Below, piece by piece: positions 8,522 through 19,604 of a DNA stretch of 64,000 bases; the stretch's first letter is position 1, and each line of letters opens with the position of its first letter. The notes beneath the pieces are model-generated. The model was not told the origin of the DNA. It was given only the letters and a program-made list of their open reading frames with translations, and did not search any database. The position numbers and the translations under genes were made by a program. Source of the stretch: an uncultured Pseudomonadota bacterium (GTDB lineage Bacteria > Pseudomonadota > Alphaproteobacteria > UBA9219); the NCBI GenBank assembly GCA_903869345.1, contig CAIPYM010000053.1:1-64000 (forward strand), in the 5' to 3' direction.

Positions 8522-9562
8522 ATGACGGACTCGACTTTCCCTTCCTCGTCCTCGTCTCTGCTCGCGTTGGCGCGGGGACGTTTGACCGACACGCTCACCG
8601 ATGCGCAGTTTCCGGACTGGCCCGGATTCAGCCGGGGCAAGGTGCGCGACATCTACGACCTGCCACCCCCTAAGGGCCAAACCGAGGGGCGTAAACTCTT
8701 GATCGCCACGGACCGCCAAAGCGCCTTTGACAAGGTGTTGGCCGCCGTTCCGTTCAAAGGGCATGTTCTGACGTCCACGGCGAGGTACGGGTTCACGACC
8801 ACGGCCGACATTGTCCCTAACCACGTCCTGGATTACCCCGACCCGAACGTGACGTTGGTGCGCACCCTTCGCATGTTGCCGGTGGAAATCGTCGTGCGCG
8901 ACTACCTCACGGGCTCGACGGCGACATCATTGTGGTCCCTGTACGCGCAAGGCGAAGCGCATCCCTACGGCCTCACCCTGCCCGAGGGGTTGCGCAAGAA
9001 CGCCAAATTGCCGCAGACGGTCCTCACCCCCACCACCAAGCCGACCGATGGTGGGCACGACCGCCCCCTCACACCTGAGGCCATCACGCAAACGGGCCTG
9101 GTGGACGAACGCCTGTGGGCACAAGTTGCCGAAACCGCCCTGGCCCTTTTTGCCCAAGGACGGGAACGCGCCGCCGCGCGGGGGCTCATTTTGGTGGACA
9201 CCAAATACGAATTCGGCCTGGACGCGAGCGATCGCCTGACCCTGGCCGACGAGATTCACACCCCTGACAGCAGCCGGTATTGGCAGAACGAGACCTACGC
9301 GGCCCGGCATGCGGCGGGACAAGAGCCCGAAAGTCTTGATAAAGAGTTTCTCCGCCTCTGGATTGCCTCGCGCTGCGATCCTTACAACGAGCCCATTCCA
9401 ACGATTCCGCCCGCGACCCTGGCCGAGTTCAGCAGCCTTTACGTCCGCCTTTACGAGACCCTCACGGGCGAGCGTTTTGTCCCGCCGCCCGAATCGCCCC
9501 CCATCCGGGAGCGTGTGCGCCTGGCGCTGGAGCCGTACATTCAGAAGACCGGAATCGCCTAA
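8522..9562 (+). CDS. purC: phosphoribosylaminoimidazole-succinocarboxamide synthase, long (Ade1-like) type
   Basis: GKVRDIYDLP...LIATDRQSAFDKVLAAVPFKG...VRDYLTGSTATSLW...DTKYEFGLD...DEIHTPDSSRYW. Confidence 0.93.
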   Translation: MTDSTFPSSSSSLLALARGRLTDTLTDAQFPDWPGFSRGKVRDIYDLPPPKGQTEGRKLLIATDRQSAFDKVLAAVPFKGHVLTSTARYGFTTTADIVPNHVLDYPDPNVTLVRTLRMLPVEIVVRDYLTGSTATSLWSLYAQGEAHPYGLTLPEGLRKNAKLPQTVLTPTTKPTDGGHDRPLTPEAITQTGLVDERLWAQVAETALALFAQGRERAAARGLILVDTKYEFGLDASDRLTLADEIHTPDSSRYWQNETYAARHAAGQEPESLDKEFLRLWIASRCDPYNEPIPTIPPATLAEFSSLYVRLYETLTGERFVPPPESPPIRERVRLALEPYIQKTGIA

Positions 9563-9576
9563 ACTCCCCCCTTCAG

Positions 9577-9657
9577 CGTCATCCCGGCGAAAGCCGAGAT
9601 CCATTTTTGTTTCGACACGGAAAGTGGCCCTGGATTCCGGCTTTCGCCGGAATGACG
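9577..9657. repeat. REP/MITE-like palindromic repeat, family 1
   Basis: CGTCATCCCGGCGAAAGCCGAGATCCA...TGGATTCCGGCTTTCGCCGGAATGACG: bipartite inverted repeat. Confidence 0.85.
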
Positions 9658-9716
9658 ACGGTGGGGACAGACTTCACATGGATGATCGTTTGATCCGGGA
9701 CTGGCGATAAGTCGGA

Positions 9717-10520
9717 TCAAGCAACGGGCGCACGTCCTTCGCCGCAGAACATCTGCCAACATGCAAGGGCCGTCAGAGCCGCTGTTTCGGCCCGCAGAAT
9801 GCGAGCCCCCAAGCGCAGCACAAGGACATTCGGCAAGGCGGCCAGACGCTGCAATTCGCCCAGCGTGAATCCACCTTCGGGTCCGGTGAACAGAGCCAGA
9901 CTCGGCGGAAGCGGGGCACGATCCCCCAGGGTGGCCCAGGGTTGCAGGGCCTCGGCCACCGGGCGAGCGGGACCAATCTCGGCGCACACGAGGGGCAGCC
10001 GATCGGCGGGCCAGGTTTCCACAACTTGCCGCAAAGGAAGGGACGCATGAATCGTCGGAATCGAAAGCCGCTCCGACTGTTCGGCGGCTTCAAGGGCGAC
10101 GGCCTGAAGATGCGCCAGCCCCAGACCCTGCACCTGCGTGCGATCGGTGAGGATCAACTGAAGGTGCGCGATCCCGAGCTCGGTCGCCTTCATCACCAGA
10201 AAATCAACGTGTGCCTTTTTCAAAGGCGCCGCGTAGAGCCAAATCTCGGGGCACGGCGGCTTTTCCGGGGGCCGCAACACGGCCACCACCTCCAACGCAG
10301 CGGTCGCCGCACGTTTCCCCCGCGCGGAGCCCGAGGGCACCAGAGCCAGCCGCGCATGGACCTCGCCATCGCGTTCGTTGAAAAGACGCACATCGTCCCC
10401 CGGCCCCCGCCGAAGAACGCGCCGCAGGTAGTGATCCGCCTCGGGCGTGAGGACAACGTGCACCCCTGGAGCCAACGCGTCGCTTACGGATAACCGTGGC
10501 CAAAGATGAGGGTCTGTCAT
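9717..10520 (-). CDS. rsmE: 16S rRNA (uracil(1498)-N(3))-methyltransferase
   Basis: HYLRRVLRRGPGDDVRLFNERDGE...LQLILTDRTQ...EAAEQSERLSIP...LFTGPEGGFTLGE. Start set to ATG 10520 because the upstream ORF extension lies in repeat DNA. Confidence 0.9.
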   Translation of the reverse strand: MTDPHLWPRLSVSDALAPGVHVVLTPEADHYLRRVLRRGPGDDVRLFNERDGEVHARLALVPSGSARGKRAATAALEVVAVLRPPEKPPCPEIWLYAAPLKKAHVDFLVMKATELGIAHLQLILTDRTQVQGLGLAHLQAVALEAAEQSERLSIPTIHASLPLRQVVETWPADRLPLVCAEIGPARPVAEALQPWATLGDRAPLPPSLALFTGPEGGFTLGELQRLAALPNVLVLRLGARILRAETAALTALACWQMFCGEGRAPVA

Positions 10521-10536
10521 CACCACCTCCCCGCCT

Positions 10537-10620
10537 CGTCCCGGCGAAGGCCGGGACCTCGAGAAGCTTGACAGAGACATTCCCGATTCCCTCGAGACCC
10601 CGGCTTTCGCCGAGGTGACG
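10537..10620. repeat. REP/MITE-like palindromic repeat, family 1
   Basis: CGTCCCGGCGAAGGCCGGGACCTCGAGAAGC...CCCCGGCTTTCGCCGAGGTGACG; a degenerate half copy follows near 10690-10708. Confidence 0.8.
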
Positions 10621-10713
10621 GTCCTTTTTTCGGCTCCGCCTCCTCCCCCATCATCTCCGTGCCTCCTTCTGGGGCGAACGCGAATCTCGGCTTTCGCCGG
10701 AAGGTCGGATTGA

Positions 10714-12603
10714 TTACGGTGCACTCTCGCGGTGACGAAGGGCGTTCAGGACGTTTTCGTGCACCGTCACGGTCAAGCGTTTGTTCACGTCACGAAGAGC
10801 CTGGTCCAAGATTTCGTGCGGAAAATCTTTGACCAACGATCCTGCCACTTGGGACCGTTCGGGAGAAGCCTGGGCGGGATCAACGTCCGTTGTTGTCGCA
10901 AGACGCGCCACGATGAATCGCCCACCATCCCTGATGAGCGTCACGTCCCCCCGTTTCAGCGCCAAAAGAGCAGGCAGAGAGTCTTTCGGCAGCCCAGGGT
11001 CTGTGTCTCCCAGGGCCGAGACGGGGCGCGAAAGCCGCGTTTCCACACCTGGACGCGCCGCAAGGGTCGCAAGGGAAGCTTTCTCCCGCAGCGCTTTTTC
11101 AATCTCTTTCGCAGCGACCTCGGCGGTTTGGCGTTTTTGCGCTTCCACCCACGCCCGCCGCACCTCGTCCCGCGCCTCGGCAAACGTACGCCGATGGGCA
11201 GGTGTCACGCTGTCCGAGCGAACGACCAGGGACGCTCCCTGCCGATCATCCAGCACAGGGCTCGTTTCCTCCGCGCTTTGCGAAAAGGCGGTCCGTAGGA
11301 TATCCGCGCGTCCGGGGAGGTTTTCCACGGACTTGCCCTCCGGGGTCCGGCCCTCCGCATCCACGGCGGGCCAGGTCACCAGGCGAAGCCCGAGGGGTTC
11401 TTTCAGCGATTCCAACGTTTTCCCGGCGGCCAGCGCATCGTCCAGCTCGTTCACGCGCCGCGCAAGGGCGTCGCCGACACGCTCTTGCTCCAGTTGCGTA
11501 CGCAGGCTCGCGCGGACATCATCCAGCGAAGGAACCGTCGAAGGGTGCACCGCCCGGAGCGTGATCACATGCCACCCGAGAGGGCTCTTCACGGGGCCGC
11601 TTACATCCCCGATCTTAAGCGCAAAAACGGTTGTGTAGAGCGCGGGCGGAATCGTGCCTTCCTCCAAGCCCTCCAACACAACGGGCTTGAGCCCCGCCGC
11701 ACGAACGGCGGCTTCAAACCCCTCGGGACCTTGGGCGGCCTTGGCCAGGGCTTGCGCCTGCGCCGGGTCTTGAACAACGACGTGCGCCATGTCCCGTCGC
11801 TCGGGCGTGGCGAGGTTAGCCCGGCGATCTTCGTAGGCGCGTTCCACATCGGCGTCGGTCACCGTGCTTTCCGCAGCGGCGGACGACGCGTCCAGAATCC
11901 CGACCGTCACGGCCCGAAACTCCGGAGCCATAAAGCGATCTTGAGCCGCGTCGTAAAAAGCCTTCAACGTCGCTTCATCGGGAGCTGCCGGTTCCGGTTG
12001 GCGGTCGTTCGGCACCGTGACAACCTCGAAGACACGTTTTTGCCCCCGCGCTTTGTAAAGAGCGTCCATCATGACGCGCGGGACCGTCGTGTTGGCCATC
12101 AGAGCATCAAAGATCAAGTGACGTGCCGCGTCAGCACGTTCATTCTCCAGAATAAACTTTTCGGCCAGACGGTTGCTTTGCAGAAGGGCCTTCCAACGCT
12201 CCTTATCAAAGTGCCCGTTTTCATCTTGGAACATGGGGCGCCGCGCCATCCATCGAAAAGCAGTCTTGTCATCCACGCGCAATCCCAGACGCGCCGCTTC
12301 CTGGTCGAACGCCGCATGTTCGATCAACGAGCCGAGGGCCAGGTCCAAAAGTCCCTGGTCGCGGGCTTCTTGCGCGGTCAAGGCACTGCCAGCTTGCTCG
12401 CGCATTTTCTGCAGACTCGCCGAAAATTCGCGCTCCAGCTCATGCGCCGTGATCGTCACACGACCGACCTTGGCAACGGCCCGTTGCTCGGGATGTCCCC
12501 TGAACATGTCGCCGACGCCCCAGACCGCGAAGCTTACAACGAGCAGGATCATCAACAGTTTAACGACCCACGAATGGGCCGCCGAGCGCAGGGATTGAAG
12601 CAT
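10714..12603 (-). CDS. SurA N-terminal domain/PpiD-like periplasmic peptidyl-prolyl isomerase
   Basis: 629 aa; N-terminal TM anchor then VAKVGRVTITAHELEREF, and parvulin-like PEGFEAAVRAAGL...GDVSGPVKSPLGWHVITL. Confidence 0.85.
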   Translation of the reverse strand: MLQSLRSAAHSWVVKLLMILLVVSFAVWGVGDMFRGHPEQRAVAKVGRVTITAHELEREFSASLQKMREQAGSALTAQEARDQGLLDLALGSLIEHAAFDQEAARLGLRVDDKTAFRWMARRPMFQDENGHFDKERWKALLQSNRLAEKFILENERADAARHLIFDALMANTTVPRVMMDALYKARGQKRVFEVVTVPNDRQPEPAAPDEATLKAFYDAAQDRFMAPEFRAVTVGILDASSAAAESTVTDADVERAYEDRRANLATPERRDMAHVVVQDPAQAQALAKAAQGPEGFEAAVRAAGLKPVVLEGLEEGTIPPALYTTVFALKIGDVSGPVKSPLGWHVITLRAVHPSTVPSLDDVRASLRTQLEQERVGDALARRVNELDDALAAGKTLESLKEPLGLRLVTWPAVDAEGRTPEGKSVENLPGRADILRTAFSQSAEETSPVLDDRQGASLVVRSDSVTPAHRRTFAEARDEVRRAWVEAQKRQTAEVAAKEIEKALREKASLATLAARPGVETRLSRPVSALGDTDPGLPKDSLPALLALKRGDVTLIRDGGRFIVARLATTTDVDPAQASPERSQVAGSLVKDFPHEILDQALRDVNKRLTVTVHENVLNALRHRESAP

Positions 12604-12824
12604 CAGAGATCACGCGAAGACAGAGAGGCCGGGACTCAACGGACGACGTGCGCCCGTGTCCCGGAAAACGAGAGGCATGATAAAGGGCTCCTCCGGAATC
12701 GGCAAACGTCGCGCTGACTCGCCCCGTGGACGCGCCACGCTGACTCGCTACGTTGACTTCGGACCGGAAAGTTGATTGTGTGAGGGTGTTCCTTCCGTTG
12801 TTCAGGATTGAGGAGATTGACGTC

Positions 12825-13616
12825 ATGCGTACACGGCTTGCTCTCGCGGCTCTTGGGGCTTTCATTCTTGTCGCGCCGAACGGCACCGCAAGCGCCTCGA
12901 CTCCGACCCTGACCGACGACCAGAAAACCGCCGTGGAAAGCGTTGTGCGTGAGCTCCTGACGCAAAAGGAGCCCGAGATTATCCTGCAGGCCGCGCAGAC
13001 GCTCCAAAAGCGCGAAGCCTCGGCCCAAGCCGACAAGAGCGTCGCGGATGTCGCGAAAAACGCCACCAAACTTTTCAACGATCCAACATCACCCGTGGGG
13101 GGCAACCTCAAAGGGGATGTCACGATGGTTGAGTTTTTTGACTACCGATGCGGCTATTGCAAGGCCGTTCACCCCGAAATTCTGAAGGCCTTGGACGCCG
13201 ACAAAAACATCCGTTTTGTCTACAAGGAATTTCCGATTTTTGGGCCCGACTCGGTTGCGACCTCCAAACTCGCCCTCGCAAGCGTGCGGCAGGACAAATA
13301 TCCCCTCTTTCACAACGCTCTCATGGCAGCTAAAGGGCATTTGACCGAGGAAGAAGTTCTGAAAGTTGCGAAAGCCGTTGGCCTTGATGTTGCCAAGCTC
13401 CAGAAGGACGCTAAAGACCCAGCCATCGCCAAAGCGGTTGAGGCCAATCAGGACCTCGCGACGACCTTGGGCCTTCACGGAACGCCCGCCTTCATCATCG
13501 GGGACAAGGTGTACCCCGGTGGTCTCGGCGCTTCGCAGATTCAGGCGGCCGTCGCGGAAGCACGCCGCGACGCTCCTGCCAAGCGCGCCAGCGAAAACGT
13601 CCCGGCGCAGTCCTGA
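12825..13616 (+). CDS. DsbA-family thioredoxin-fold protein
   Basis: Signal peptide, FFDYRCGYCKAVHPEIL (CxxC), HGTPAFIIGDKVYPG. Confidence 0.9.
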   Translation: MRTRLALAALGAFILVAPNGTASASTPTLTDDQKTAVESVVRELLTQKEPEIILQAAQTLQKREASAQADKSVADVAKNATKLFNDPTSPVGGNLKGDVTMVEFFDYRCGYCKAVHPEILKALDADKNIRFVYKEFPIFGPDSVATSKLALASVRQDKYPLFHNALMAAKGHLTEEEVLKVAKAVGLDVAKLQKDAKDPAIAKAVEANQDLATTLGLHGTPAFIIGDKVYPGGLGASQIQAAVAEARRDAPAKRASENVPAQS

Positions 13617-13691
13617 CGCAGCAACGCTGCGAACGGACGATCCTTTCCCGACGCACCCGTACTCCTGGATTTGATACGAGGGAATCGCACG

Positions 13692-14153
13692 ATGACCCCC
13701 CCGCCGTTTGACATCGCTACCGACGCGATTCGCGAAGTTGCCGCCCTCCTGAAAGAAACGGGCCTCGGCGAGATCGAGTACGCCGAAGGGGATCGCCGCA
13801 TTCGTTGCGTGGCGGCGGTGTCGGCTCCTGTTGCCGCCCCAACGCCCCTTCCCGTCGCGTCCACGGCGGGAACTTCGGCTCCTGCGGCAGGACCCGCCAC
13901 CGCGTCCAACGACACCGAAGGAACGCCCATCAAATCCCCGATGGTGGGAACGGTGTACCTCGCGCCCGAGCCCTCTGCAAAGCCGTTTGTGGACGTCGGC
14001 AGCGTCGTGAAAACAGGGTCCACCCTGCTCATCATCGAAGCCATGAAAGTGATGAACCCCATCAAGGCCCCTCGGGATGGCACGGTGATCAAGGTGGTGG
14101 TCCAAGATGGGCAGCCCGTTGAATTCGACGAGCCCCTCGTGATCTTGGCCTAA
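13692..14153 (+). CDS. accB: acetyl-CoA carboxylase biotin carboxyl carrier protein
   Basis: Biotinylation motif IIEAMKVMNPIKAP; immediately precedes accC. Confidence 0.95.
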   Translation: MTPPPFDIATDAIREVAALLKETGLGEIEYAEGDRRIRCVAAVSAPVAAPTPLPVASTAGTSAPAAGPATASNDTEGTPIKSPMVGTVYLAPEPSAKPFVDVGSVVKTGSTLLIIEAMKVMNPIKAPRDGTVIKVVVQDGQPVEFDEPLVILA

Positions 14154-14167
14154 GGGAAGGGTTCCCC

Positions 14168-15511
14168 GTGTTCGAAAAAGTCCTGATCGCCAACCGAGGG
14201 GAAAGCGCCCTGCGCATCCACCGCGCGTGCCGCGAGATGGGGATTCAAACGGTCGCCGTCCATTCCACGGCGGATTCGGACGCAATGCACGTTCGCTTGG
14301 CCGATGAAAGCGTGTGCATCGGCCCGCCCTCGCCCCGTGAAAGCTACCTCAACATTCCGGCCATTTTGACGGCGGCGGCGATCACGGGGGCGGACGCCAT
14401 CCACCCCGGCATCGGGTTCATGGCGGAAAACGCCACGTTTGCGGAAATGGTGGAAGAGCACGGATTTGTGTTCATCGGCCCCACGCCCCAACATATCCGA
14501 ATCATGGGCGACAAGATCACGGCCAAAAGGACGGTCAAGGAACTGGGCCTCCCGACGGTTCCGGGCTCGGACGGCGTGGTCGCAACGCTCGAGGCCGCCA
14601 AGCCTCTTGCGGCGCGGATCGGGTACCCCGTCCTGATCAAAGCCTCGGCGGGCGGTGGCGGTAAGGGCATGAAAGTCGCCTCCAGCGCCAAGGACCTTGC
14701 GGAAGCCTACACGCTGGCTCGCAACGAGGCGCGGGCCGCGTTCGGCAACGACGAGGTTTACCTCGAAAAATACCTCGCGCACCCCCGGCACATCGAAGTG
14801 CAGATTCTCGGCGACACACACGGGCACGCCATTCACCTCGGGGAGCGCGATTGCTCCATCCAACGGCGTCACCAAAAAGTGATCGAAGAGGCCCCCTCAC
14901 CGGGACTGAATGACGCCGAACGCGCCCAGATCGGCAAGCTGGCAGCCTCCGTCGTGCAACGGCTCGGGTACCGTGGGGTCGGCACGCTGGAGTTCCTCTA
15001 CGAAAACGGGCGGTTCTATTTCATTGAAATGAACACGCGCCTGCAGATTGAGCACACCATCACCGAGATGGTGACAGGCCTTGACCTCGTGCGTGCGCAA
15101 ATTCGTGTGGCCGCTGGCCTTCCGCTGGGGATCAAGCAGAGCGACGTGCTCCCCTCGGGCCACGCCATTGAATGCCGGATCAACGCCGAGAATCCGGAAA
15201 CGTTCATCCCCTCGCCCGGCCTTGTCACGGATTTTCATGCACCCGGAGGCCTGGGCGTGCGCGTGGACAGCGCCCTTTACAGCGGCTACCGCGTGCCGCC
15301 CTATTACGACAGCATGATCGCCAAGCTCATCGTCCACGGTAAAACACGCAATGAATGCCTGCTGCGCCTTCGCCGGAGCCTGGAAGAATTCGTCATCGGG
15401 GGCATTGAGACAACACTCCCCCTTCACCGCCGCCTCGTGGCCCAGCCGGATTTTATTGACGGGCGCTACGACATTCACTGGCTTGAAGGGTTCCTGGACC
15501 CCCTGAGCTAA
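14168..15511 (+). CDS. accC: acetyl-CoA carboxylase biotin carboxylase subunit
   Basis: [25 protein letters not shown]...[14 protein letters not shown]...[24 protein letters not shown]. Confidence 0.96.
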   Translation: MFEKVLIANRGESALRIHRACREMGIQTVAVHSTADSDAMHVRLADESVCIGPPSPRESYLNIPAILTAAAITGADAIHPGIGFMAENATFAEMVEEHGFVFIGPTPQHIRIMGDKITAKRTVKELGLPTVPGSDGVVATLEAAKPLAARIGYPVLIKASAGGGGKGMKVASSAKDLAEAYTLARNEARAAFGNDEVYLEKYLAHPRHIEVQILGDTHGHAIHLGERDCSIQRRHQKVIEEAPSPGLNDAERAQIGKLAASVVQRLGYRGVGTLEFLYENGRFYFIEMNTRLQIEHTITEMVTGLDLVRAQIRVAAGLPLGIKQSDVLPSGHAIECRINAENPETFIPSPGLVTDFHAPGGLGVRVDSALYSGYRVPPYYDSMIAKLIVHGKTRNECLLRLRRSLEEFVIGGIETTLPLHRRLVAQPDFIDGRYDIHWLEGFLDPLS

Positions 15512-16578
15512 GCTTCCTGCAAAGCCGCCATGCGGTCGGCCTCGTCCTGGGCGATGAGGGCGTCCACAAACAAATCCAACGCCGTGCCCTCAATCATCTC
15601 GCTCAGACGGTAAAGCGTCAGGTTGATCCGGTGGTCCGACACCCGGCCTTGCGGAAAATTGTACGTGCGAATGCGCTCGGACCGGTCGCCCGTCCCGACT
15701 TGGCCGCGCCGTGCCGCCGCGTGCTCGGCTGCGCGAAGGGCCCGCTCGCGTTCATAAATCCGGGCCCGCAGAACCTTCATGGCCCGCGCCCGGTTCTTGA
15801 TCTGTGAGCGTTCGTCCTGCATCGCCACGACCGTTCCCGTCGGAATGTGCGTGATGCGCACGGCGCTTTCGGTCTTGTTCACGTGCTGCCCGCCCGCACC
15901 CGAGGACCGGTACACGTCGATCCGCAAATCTTTCTCGTCAATCTGAATGTCCAGCTCTTCCACCTCGGGCAGGACGGCCACGGTCGCCGTGGACGTATGA
16001 ACACGCCCGGAGGCCTCCGTCTGCGGCACGCGCTGCACACGGTGAACGCCCGATTCAAACTTGAGCCGGGCAAAAACGCCCTTGCCACCGATGGAGGCCG
16101 TGCCCTCGCGCACGCCGCCGAGGTCGTTCTCCGACAACGCGAGAACCTCAAACGTCCAACCGCGAAATGCCGCGTACTTGCGGTACATCTCCAGCAAAAG
16201 CGCCGCAAACAGAGCGGCCTCATCGCCCCCGGTTCCCGCCCGCACTTCCAAAATCGCGTTACGCTCGTCGGCCGAGTCCTTGGGCAAGAGCAGCCGCCGC
16301 AACGCAAGCTCGACCTCGGGCACGCGGGGACGCAGGAGGTCCAACTCGGCCTTGGCCTCCTCGCGCATCTCGGGGTCCGTCAACAGCGCCTCGGCCTCGC
16401 GTGTTTCCTGGTAGAGGCGCAACAGCTCCTCGGCTTTTTCCGCCGCCGGGATCAGGTCGGAATATTCTTTCGACAACTGCGCCATGCGCGGCGGGGCCAA
16501 CCCCTCTTCCGCCAGAGCGTCGCGCAACGCGCGATGCCGCGCCAAGATATGATCACTCGTTTCCGCCAGCGTGGACAT
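15508..16578 (-). CDS. prfA: peptide chain release factor 1
   Basis: [25 protein letters not shown] (GGQ motif), [15 protein letters not shown]. Confidence 0.95.
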   Translation of the reverse strand: MSTLAETSDHILARHRALRDALAEEGLAPPRMAQLSKEYSDLIPAAEKAEELLRLYQETREAEALLTDPEMREEAKAELDLLRPRVPEVELALRRLLLPKDSADERNAILEVRAGTGGDEAALFAALLLEMYRKYAAFRGWTFEVLALSENDLGGVREGTASIGGKGVFARLKFESGVHRVQRVPQTEASGRVHTSTATVAVLPEVEELDIQIDEKDLRIDVYRSSGAGGQHVNKTESAVRITHIPTGTVVAMQDERSQIKNRARAMKVLRARIYERERALRAAEHAAARRGQVGTGDRSERIRTYNFPQGRVSDHRINLTLYRLSEMIEGTALDLFVDALIAQDEADRMAALQEA

Positions 16579-16704
16579 GCATCGTTCCTAAGCAAACACG
16601 GCCGAGGCGTCTCCCCTGCACGTGAGAAGGTGGTTAGGGGGCGACGGCGCAAAAAGCAAGGTTGCCCTCGTTGTGTCCTTAGGATGACGAAAGCCGCCCT
16701 TGTC

Positions 16705-16841
16705 CGTCATTGCGAACCCGCGTAGCGGGTGAAGCAATCCAGGGCCGTTTGTCCCGTCCTCTCCGTTGTGAGGTAAGAACAGCAAGAACAGTTTTGTGCG
16801 GCCCTGGATCGCCACGCCCCCTTCGGAGGCTCGCGATGACG
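16705..16841. repeat. palindromic repeat, family 2 (CATTGCGA...GCAATCCAGG type)
   Basis: CGTCATTGCGAACCCGCGTAGCGGGTGAAGCAATCCAGGGCC...GGCCCTGGATCGCC...CTCGCGATGACG. Confidence 0.85.
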
Positions 16842-16866
16842 GTGGAAGGGACAGGACCCTAAAAAC

Positions 16867-17841
16867 CTACCACCGCACCAGCGCCGAAGCCCAGGTGAGG
16901 CCTGCGCCGAGGGCGTCCAGCAGCACGAGCTGCCCCGGTTGCAACCGTCCGTCGGCCTCGGCCGCCGCCAGCGCCAAGGGAATGGAGGCCCCCGACGTGT
17001 TGGCGTGTTCGGCCACGGTCAGCACCACGCGTTCGGGCCCAAGGCCGAGTTTTTTCGCGGTGGCCTCGATGATGCGTTGGTTGGCCTGATGCGGCACAAA
17101 CCAGTCCAGGTCCTGAGGCGTCAGGCCGTTCGCCGTCAGCGTTTCCTCGACAACCTCGGTGAGTTTTTCAACGGCGTGGCGAAAAACCTCCCGCCCGCGC
17201 ATCCGAACTTTTCCCGTCGTGGCCGTGCTGCCCGCCCCGCCGTCCGTTTTCAGAATGTCATAGAGCCGCCCATCCGCATGAAGCCGCGTGTCCAGAATCC
17301 CGCGATCCTGGATCGAGCCCGTTCCGGGCGCGGCTTTCAGAACAACGGCCCCCGCGCCGTCCCCAAAAAGGACGCACGTCGTTCGATCCGTCCAATCCAA
17401 GAGGCGTGAAAAACTCTCGGCCCCGATCACAAGAATCGTCTCGGCTTGCCCCAAACGAATCGCGTTATCGGCCATGGTCAGCGCGTACAGGAACCCCGAG
17501 CACGCGGCCTGCACATCAAACGCAAAACCTTGTGTAATCCCGAGAGCCCCCTGCACGCGCGTGGCCGTGGCGGGCATGGTCTCGGCGGGGGTTGTCGTCG
17601 CCAGCACAACGCCCTGAACGTCCCGCGCCTCAACCCCGGCCCGCACCAACGCCGCCCGCGCCGCCTGAATCGCAAGGTCCGCTGTGGTCTCCCCGTCCGC
17701 GACAAGGTGCCGCCCCTGAATGCCGGTACGCTCTCGAATCCAGGCGTCCGAGGTCTCAACGCGCGATTCGAGCGCAGCATTCGGCACCAACGGTCCGGGC
17801 AAGAAGCTCCCGCACCCCGCGATCACGGAACGCCGAATCAT
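16867..17841 (-). CDS. fabH: beta-ketoacyl-ACP synthase III
   Basis: SDAWIRERTGIQGRH...VQAACSGFLYAL...WFVPHQANQRII...EHANTSGASIPLAL; start overlaps plsX stop by 4 nt. Confidence 0.95.
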   Translation of the reverse strand: MIRRSVIAGCGSFLPGPLVPNAALESRVETSDAWIRERTGIQGRHLVADGETTADLAIQAARAALVRAGVEARDVQGVVLATTTPAETMPATATRVQGALGITQGFAFDVQAACSGFLYALTMADNAIRLGQAETILVIGAESFSRLLDWTDRTTCVLFGDGAGAVVLKAAPGTGSIQDRGILDTRLHADGRLYDILKTDGGAGSTATTGKVRMRGREVFRHAVEKLTEVVEETLTANGLTPQDLDWFVPHQANQRIIEATAKKLGLGPERVVLTVAEHANTSGASIPLALAAAEADGRLQPGQLVLLDALGAGLTWASALVRW

Positions 17842-18950
17842 ACGGCGCTCCCCAGCAGGGAAATCGGTGGGACGTTCGCGCCCTCGATCCCCGCCGGGTC
17901 GGGCGCACCCCCCGCAGAAAGGGAATCGAGCACCCCGTAATGGACGGCCAGTTCGTCCCGAAGACGCTCGTTAAAGCGCCGATCCACCAGGTCAAAGGCC
18001 TCGCCAATCGCGTTCGCAAAACCTTCCCCGTCCGTGCCGCCGTGACTCTTGACGCACACGCCCTGCAACCCCAGGAACATCGCGCCGTTGTACCGGCGAG
18101 GGTCGGCGCGGGCTTCCACCCGGCGCAACGCGCTCCGCGCTAGCAGGTACCCGAGACGAGCGGGCAGCGAGGACATAAACGCCATCCGCAAAAAGCCCGT
18201 CACAAGACTCGCCGTGCCCTCGATGGTTTTCAGGGCGACGTTGCCGCTGAACCCGTCGGACACGATCACATCCACCGTCCCCGCCGTGATGTCGTTGCCC
18301 TCGACAAAGCCATGGAAAACGCCCGGCAACGGACGGTCGCGGAGAATCGCGGCGGCCGTGCGAATTTCGTCGTGGCCCTTCATTTCTTCGACGCCAATGT
18401 TCAAAAGGCCAATCAGCGGCTGATCCACACCCCCCACGACGCGGGAGTAAATCGCACCCATCAGAGCAAATTGCACAAGATTCTCGGCGTCACATTCGAT
18501 GTTCGCGCCCAGATCCAGCATGACGCACTCGCCGGTCCGCGTCGGCAACAGCGAGGCAATCGCGGGTCGATCAATCCCCGGCAAGGTCTTGAGCACACGC
18601 TTGGCCAGCGCCATCAGCGCACCCGTGTTGCCCGCCGAGACCGCACACGCGGCCTCCCCCTTGGCGACGGCTTCCAACGCAAGCCGCATGCTGGAGCGGC
18701 GACCCTGGCGCAGCGCAAGGGACGGCCTCAGGTCCGAGGCAATCACCTCGTCCGTGTGGCAAATCTCGCTAACGCGGCGCAAAGCCTCGGGCGCAGCGTC
18801 CAGCAACGGGCGCACACGCTCCCGATCCCCGTAGAACAGGAAGTTCACGTTCGAGGCACGTTCCCGCGCTCGCGTGGCCCCTTCGACGATGATCGAGGGG
18901 GCGCAATCCCCCCCCATCGCGTCAAGGGCGATGATGGTTCGAGCAGTCAT
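17838..18950 (-). CDS. plsX: phosphate acyltransferase PlsX
   Basis: IALDAMGGDCAPSIIVEGA...SAGNTGALMALAKRVLKTLPGIDRPAIA; upstream of fabH. Confidence 0.95.
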   Translation of the reverse strand: MTARTIIALDAMGGDCAPSIIVEGATRARERASNVNFLFYGDRERVRPLLDAAPEALRRVSEICHTDEVIASDLRPSLALRQGRRSSMRLALEAVAKGEAACAVSAGNTGALMALAKRVLKTLPGIDRPAIASLLPTRTGECVMLDLGANIECDAENLVQFALMGAIYSRVVGGVDQPLIGLLNIGVEEMKGHDEIRTAAAILRDRPLPGVFHGFVEGNDITAGTVDVIVSDGFSGNVALKTIEGTASLVTGFLRMAFMSSLPARLGYLLARSALRRVEARADPRRYNGAMFLGLQGVCVKSHGGTDGEGFANAIGEAFDLVDRRFNERLRDELAVHYGVLDSLSAGGAPDPAGIEGANVPPISLLGSAV

Positions 18951-18992
18951 CCAAGGCCAAAAGACGGGCGACGACCGAGCCGTCCCCCACGG

Positions 18993-19181
18993 TTAGGAAC
19001 GCTGACGTTTAACCGAGACGATTTTCTTCGTCCCGTAAGACCCACACGCCGCGCAAACATGGTGCGGGCGCTTCATATCGCCACACGTCGGGCACTCCAC
19101 AAGACCCACCGGTGACAAAGCGTGATGCGAACGGCGTTGGTTCCGCACGGATTTCGATGTTTTTCTCTTCGGAACAGCCAT
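18993..19181 (-). CDS. rpmF: 50S ribosomal protein L32
   Basis: MAVPKRKTSKSVRNQRRSHHAL...CPTCGDMKRPHHVCAACGSYGTKKI; start ATG 19181. Confidence 0.95.
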   Translation of the reverse strand: MAVPKRKTSKSVRNQRRSHHALSPVGLVECPTCGDMKRPHHVCAACGSYGTKKIVSVKRQRS

Positions 19182-19319
19182 AACACCCCTCGCGTTTTGC
19201 AGGAGGTCCCGTTCGCCTGTGCGCACGTCCCCCTTGATCTTCCCGGCCCCGAACCCCGAGGCCCTTGCAACCCGCCCCTTCTAAAGCAACGCGCCGAAAA
19301 AGCAAGAGGGGCCAAAAAA

Positions 19320-19395
19320 TGGTGCCCAGGGACGGAATTGAACCGCCGACACGGGGATTTTCAGTCCCCTGCTCTACCGACTGAGCTACCTGGGC
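19320..19395 (-). tRNA. tRNA-Phe (anticodon GAA), CCA encoded
   Basis: Reverse complement GCCCAGGTAGCTCAGTCGGTAGAGCAGGGGACTGAAAATCCCCGTGTCGGCGGTTCAATTCCGTCCCTGGGCACCA folds as a cloverleaf; anticodon loop CTGAAAA. Confidence 0.97.
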
Positions 19396-19604
19396 ATCAC
19401 AGAGAAGCCCCCCAACAAACCGGGGGCCCTTTTGCTGCGAAAGGGGATTGTATACCCGCACCTCCCTCGGATTCACAACCTCTTTCTTGCGCCTCGCGCA
19501 GGGCTTGGCGAAACGGGACTGTTAATGCGGTCTTGCCGCGCACACGGCAGCGGGCGCATACTCGGGGGACCACAAACGTTGTTCTGACGATTCCAGAGGT
19601 TTGC

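Noticed and set aside
10521-10724. N-terminal extension of rsmE
   Set aside because: Encoded by family 1 repeats; the conserved protein begins at MTDPHLWPRLS (10520).
19122-19604. N-terminal extension of sodB
   Set aside because: Would read through the antisense strand of tRNA-Phe; SOD begins at MPFTLPPLPY (19605).
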